Notes under the pieces: model-generated | The model's database searches: none | Seen by the model: only the letters and a program-made list of their open reading frames with translations | What the model was told of the DNA's origin: nothing | Assembly (NCBI GenBank): GCA_002923375.1 | Contig: BEIJ01000002.1 | Coordinates: 496,001-560,000 of the forward strand | Source: a bacterium HR33 | GTDB taxonomy: Bacteria; Gemmatimonadota; Gemmatimonadetes; Gemmatimonadales; GWC2-71-9 | Length of the DNA: 64,000 nucleotides | Direction of reading: 5' to 3' | Program-made: the position numbers and the translations under genes | Part shown: piece by piece, positions 61,168 to 64,000 of the stretch | How the letters are laid out: the number at the start of each line of letters is the position of its first letter | Position numbering within the stretch: the stretch's first letter is position 1

Positions 61168-62361
61168 ATGGAGACGACTACTCAACCACCGGGAGCCTCA
61201 CCGGCTGTGGACAGCCCAACCGTCGTCTCATCCACCGGTGAATACTATCCCGAGGACGAAGTCAGCCTCCTGGAGCTGGCCAACACGCTGCTGCGCCGGC
61301 GCCGGCTGGTGTTCGGAATACCCGTAGCCACCGCCTTCTTTGCCGCCGCTGTGTCGCTCCTCATTCCGCCCACCTACACCGCCACCACGGCCTTCGTCCC
61401 AGAGACCGCTACCGGCTCCCGGATACCCGCCGGCTTGAGCGGACTGGCGAGCCAGTTCGGCATCTCCCTGGGCGGAGACGCCACCCAGCTTCCCCAGTTC
61501 TACGCCCAGGTGCTCAAAAGCCGGGAACTGCTGGACCGAATACTCCTCACCAGATACCCGGACCCCCGTTCCGAACACAACCCGCCGGACTCCAGTACCT
61601 TGCTCGCCATACTGGAAGTGGACGGCGACAGCCTGGCCGATAGCCTGCACGCGGGCCGTGAAGAACTGGCAGATCTGATCTCGGTGAGCGTGGACCGGGA
61701 AACCGGGATCGTCACCCTCAACGTGGACTCCCGGTACCCCGAGTTGGCGGCGGCCGTCGCCAACAAGTTCATCGAGTACCTCAACGAGTTCAACGCCCAG
61801 ACCCGCCAATCCCAAGCCCGCGAGCGGCGCCGGTTCATCGAGGGACGCATCCAAACCGCCGAGCAGGAACTGCGCCGCGCCGAGGAAGACCTCAAGACGT
61901 TCTACGAGCGAAACCGCACCTGGCAACAGTCACCCCAACTGGTGGTGGAAGAAGACCGCCTGCGCCGCCAGGTGCAGCTCCGCCAGGAAGTATACCTCAC
62001 CCTCAACCGGGAATACGAAACCGCCAGGATCGAAGAGGTGAACGACACCCCCGTGATCACCGTCATAGACCGGGCGGTGCCGCCGCAGGAAAAGTCCAAG
62101 CCCAGGCGGACCCTCATGGTGATTCTGGCGTTCGTCCTCGGCGGAATGGTGGGAGTCCTCGGAGCCTTCGGCGCGGAGTTTCTGGAAAGATCCCGCACCA
62201 GCGCGGACCAGGATTACCGCGAATTCCAATCGCTTCTGGAACAAGCCCGCCAGGACCTGAAGAACATCGCAGCTACGGCTAGAGCGCGCCTGAGCGGCAG
62301 GCACCCTCCCCGCGAGGAGGCCGCTCCTCGGCCCGCGGATCCGCCGCCAGGCGACTCCTGA
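61168..62361 (+). CDS. wzz: Chain-length determinant protein (Wzz type)
   Basis: A 397-residue inner-membrane co-polymerase that sets glycan chain length. Layout: a short cytoplasmic end, membrane helix 1 (about 45-65, PVATAFFAAAVSLLI), a large periplasmic domain with a long coiled coil (about 205-280, RRFIEGRIQTAEQELRRAEE), helix 2 (about 312-335, TLMVILAFVLGGMVGVLGAF) preceded by the Pro-rich PPQEKSKPRR, and a charged tail. No Walker motifs, so it is not a tyrosine-kinase fusion. A broken second copy of its N-terminal region starts at 63449. Confidence 0.9.
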   Translation: METTTQPPGASPAVDSPTVVSSTGEYYPEDEVSLLELANTLLRRRRLVFGIPVATAFFAAAVSLLIPPTYTATTAFVPETATGSRIPAGLSGLASQFGISLGGDATQLPQFYAQVLKSRELLDRILLTRYPDPRSEHNPPDSSTLLAILEVDGDSLADSLHAGREELADLISVSVDRETGIVTLNVDSRYPELAAAVANKFIEYLNEFNAQTRQSQARERRRFIEGRIQTAEQELRRAEEDLKTFYERNRTWQQSPQLVVEEDRLRRQVQLRQEVYLTLNREYETARIEEVNDTPVITVIDRAVPPQEKSKPRRTLMVILAFVLGGMVGVLGAFGAEFLERSRTSADQDYREFQSLLEQARQDLKNIAATARARLSGRHPPREEAAPRPADPPPGDS

Positions 62362-62364
62362 CAC

Positions 62365-62376
62365 GTAAGATCTTAC
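62365..62376. promoter_or_regulatory. Perfect 12-bp palindrome after wzz
   Basis: GTAAGATCTTAC, 4 bp past the wzz stop, upstream of the sulfate-gene remnant. It could be a repressor operator for the former sulfate genes; no -10 or -35 is clear around it. Confidence 0.4.
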
Positions 62377-62402
62377 TTTCCACATAGGAGGAGAATCGGA
62401 CC

Positions 62403-62762
62403 TTGACCGATCACCTGATCGCGCCGCACGGAGGTGTGCTAGTTGACGGACTGGCTGGGGAAGACCGGATTGCGGAACTCCGCGAACTCTCCCGGGACTG
62501 GCCCTCCTGGGACCTGACACCTCGGCAACTCTGCGACCTTGAACTGCTCCTGAACGGCGGCTTCTCGCCGCTGGCAGGGTTCCTCCGCCGCAGGGACTAC
62601 GAACGGGTGCTCTCCGAAATGCGGCTCTGCGACGGCACCCTCTGGCCCATACCGGTGACCCTGGACGTGCCCCAGAGCGTGGCGGAAGCCGCCGCCAAAA
62701 CCGGTTTCCTGGCTCTGCGAGACCCGGAAGGCGTGATGCTCGCGGCACTCCATGTGGAAGAG
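62403..62762 (+). pseudogene. Sulfate adenylyltransferase N-terminal fragment
   Basis: About 120 codons from TTG 62403 (AGGAGG 11 nt upstream) match the N-terminal PUA-like domain of ATP sulfurylase/APS kinase: LTPRQLCDLELLLNGGFSPL, YERVLSEMRLCDGTLWPIPV, and ALRDPEGVMLAALHVEE. After HVEEG the frame passes directly into SLC13 permease sequence, so the catalytic domain is deleted. It can no longer make adenylyl sulfate. Confidence 0.8.
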
Positions 62763-63408
62763 GGCTCTCGCCTTCGCGGCGGGGACCGCCTCACCTTTGT
62801 AGGCCGGGCGGATCTGGTAGGGATCTACAGGCTACCCGCGGCCTCGTATCGGCCGAGGGGAAGCACGTCGCCGAGTTCGATACCGAGCGGCACACCTTCT
62901 TCGAAGCGGTAGTGGGGGCTGCTTCGCCTCTGGTAGGCCGCACCCTCAAGGAAGTGGGGTTCACGCAGACCCATCAGGCCGCCGTGGTGGCGATCCATCG
63001 AGCCGGCGAGCGAGTCCGCGCCAAGCTGGGCGAGGTCCGCCTCAAAGTGGGAGATACGCTGCTGTTGCTGACCGATCCCGGCTTCCGCGAGCGCTGGCGG
63101 GACCGCAACGACTTCCTCTTGGTTTCCCGGCTCGGCGGTGCGGCACCCGGGGTCACCAAAAAGGCCTGGCTGGCGGGAGTGGTCACCCTCGGGATCGTAC
63201 TGGCTGCGGGTTCCGGCCTTTTGCCGATTCTGCACGCCTCTCTGGCGGGGGCGCTGCTCTTGGTTCTCGGTAAAGTGCTAACCCCCGGAGAAGCGCGAGC
63301 TGCCGTGAATCTGGACGTGGTGATCCTCGTATTCACGGACTATCTGAGACTTGGGCTTCCACTCACCGTGGTAGTTGTGTCCACGGTCGTCTGTGCGCTG
63401 GGTGTGTA
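62763..63408 (+). pseudogene. SLC13-family permease remnant with frameshift and deletion
   Basis: Joined to the sulfurylase fragment, SRLRGGDRLTFVGRADLVG is the end of a first TrkA-C domain. Near 62830 the frame shifts. The other frame continues VSAEGKHVAEFDTERHTFFE, PLVGRTLKEVGFTQTHQAAV and RLKVGDTLLLLTDPGFRERW (second TrkA-C), then two helices (LVTLGIV-like, LHASLAGALLLVLGKVL). After AAVNLDVVILV it jumps to the last helix (YLRLGLPLTVVVVSTVV). The central transporter core is missing. The fragment at 52505 retains part of what is lost here. Confidence 0.8.
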
Positions 63409-63448
63409 GGCAGCACAACTCTCTGCCGCTGATCACGGAGTCCCGGGT

Positions 63449-63849
63449 CTGCAAAAGCGCTGGCGCCTGGTCCTGGGCGTGCCTCTGTTAGCGGCCTTCG
63501 CAGCCGGAGTTGTTTCGTTCATTCTGCGGCGCACATTCACCGCAGCCGCCTCGTTCCTTCCCGAGACCCGCTCCGGCAGCCGGATCCCTGCGGGATTGGC
63601 AGGTCTCGCGGCGCAGTTCGGCTTCACCACGGGGTCTGACGCTCTCCAGGTGCCGCAATTCTATGCCCAGGTGCTCAAGAGTCGAGAGCTGCCGGAGGGA
63701 CTTCTCCTGGACCCCTTCCCGGACCCCGAGCAGAACAGAATCCGGTGTCTTTAGACTCGGCCTCCCTTTTGGACATACTGGAGGTCGAGGGAGACAGCTT
63801 AGCAGAGCGCGCCGCGGCCGTAGCCTATGAAAAGGAGAGGCTCCGGTAA
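63449..63849 (+). pseudogene. Truncated second wzz copy
   Basis: LQKRWRLVLGVPLLAAFAAG, then SFLPETRSGSRIPAGLAGLA and VPQFYAQVLKSRELPEG, correspond to residues about 40-135 of the intact Wzz. The frame ends at TAG 63752; the match resumes in another frame with SASLLDILEVEGDSLAERAA and stops at TAA 63847. The start, the coiled coil and helix 2 are absent. Confidence 0.8.
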
Positions 63850-63886
63850 GGAGAAGGGGAGATCACGAGGAGGCACAGGCTCTCGC

Positions 63887-64000
63887 TCAACAGGCCGGCG
63901 AACCGTATCGCTCTCGGTACAACCGCCGGCGCTGCTCATCCAAGCCCGCTAAGAGCGCATCGAGCGATAAACCGGCTTCTTCGCGCATCGCCTCGATCTC
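63887..64000 (-). CDS. Small protein, 3' end only (antitoxin-like C-terminus)
   Basis: The window edge cuts this minus-strand gene. The visible 37 residues read EIEAMREEAGLSLDALLAGL and then DEQRRRLYRERYGSPAC. A short helix followed by an Arg-rich end of this type is seen in small VapB-like antitoxins, but the fragment is too short for a firm call. Confidence 0.45.
   Translation of the reverse strand, partial: EIEAMREEAGLSLDALLAGLDEQRRRLYRERYGSPAC

Overview
The window is high-GC chromosomal DNA from a diderm bacterium. It carries a Tol-Pal system, an LptD-type outer-membrane protein, Tat and biotin-dependent carboxylase genes, and a polysaccharide locus. Gene order and protein style (hemA next to tolQRAB-pal-cpoB, Glu-rich TPR proteins, a TatC/LptD reading frame, DUF4321) resemble Gemmatimonadota. 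That placement is inference from memory and has not been tested by search.

Layout. 1-7.6 kb: end of a ccsA-like haem/cytochrome c assembly gene, hemA, a sugar-nucleotide epimerase and a complete Tol-Pal operon, mostly coupled by 4-bp ATGA/GTGA overlaps. 7.6-11.1 kb: one unbroken 1166-codon frame encoding TatC followed by LptD. 11.3-17.2 kb: an FN3-type lipoprotein gene, then the histidine-utilisation genes hutH-hutU-hutI. 17.2-21.0 kb: a large TPR protein, a polyprenyl diphosphate synthase, a DUF4321 protein and TatA, facing a PpiD-like chaperone gene. 23.1-32.5 kb: a second Glu-rich TPR protein, aroQ, an M24 peptidase, accB, pilT, accC, a comB-like gene and ftsK. 32.6-41.8 kb: yraN, recA, recX, alaS, a small unknown gene, an SDR, an L-2-hydroxyglutarate oxidase-like gene, cca and a ZIP transporter.

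41.8-47.4 kb is accessory DNA: palindromic and direct repeats, rarA, a coiled-coil PD-(D/E)XK-like protein, and several intact, shortened or frameshifted nucleotidyltransferase/HEPN modules. 47.5-64.0 kb is an exopolysaccharide or O-antigen locus. It opens with a NusG/UpxY-type antiterminator behind a strong promoter and a leader hairpin. Next come a PIN/RHH toxin-antitoxin pair, a winged-helix regulator, a WbaP-type initiating transferase and a frameshifted GDP-mannose 3,5-epimerase. A minus-strand cassette follows: sugar transferase, wecB, IS481 remnant, wzx, methyltransferase, wzy, GT4 and wecG. Divergent from it is wzz. The cassette is bracketed by broken pieces of a SLC13 permease, a sulfate adenylyltransferase and a second wzz.

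Themes: (1) a TatC-LptD fusion with a signal-like segment at the junction; (2) several genes whose conserved N-termini can only be reached from CTG codons, two of them in CTGA overlaps; (3) promoters whose -10 box lies 6-12 nt from the start codon, implying leaderless or near-leaderless mRNAs; (4) a graveyard of toxin-antitoxin-like nucleotidyltransferases; (5) deletion and frameshift scars around the polysaccharide cassette. No tRNA, rRNA or CRISPR array was recognised. All readings are by eye; no database search was run.
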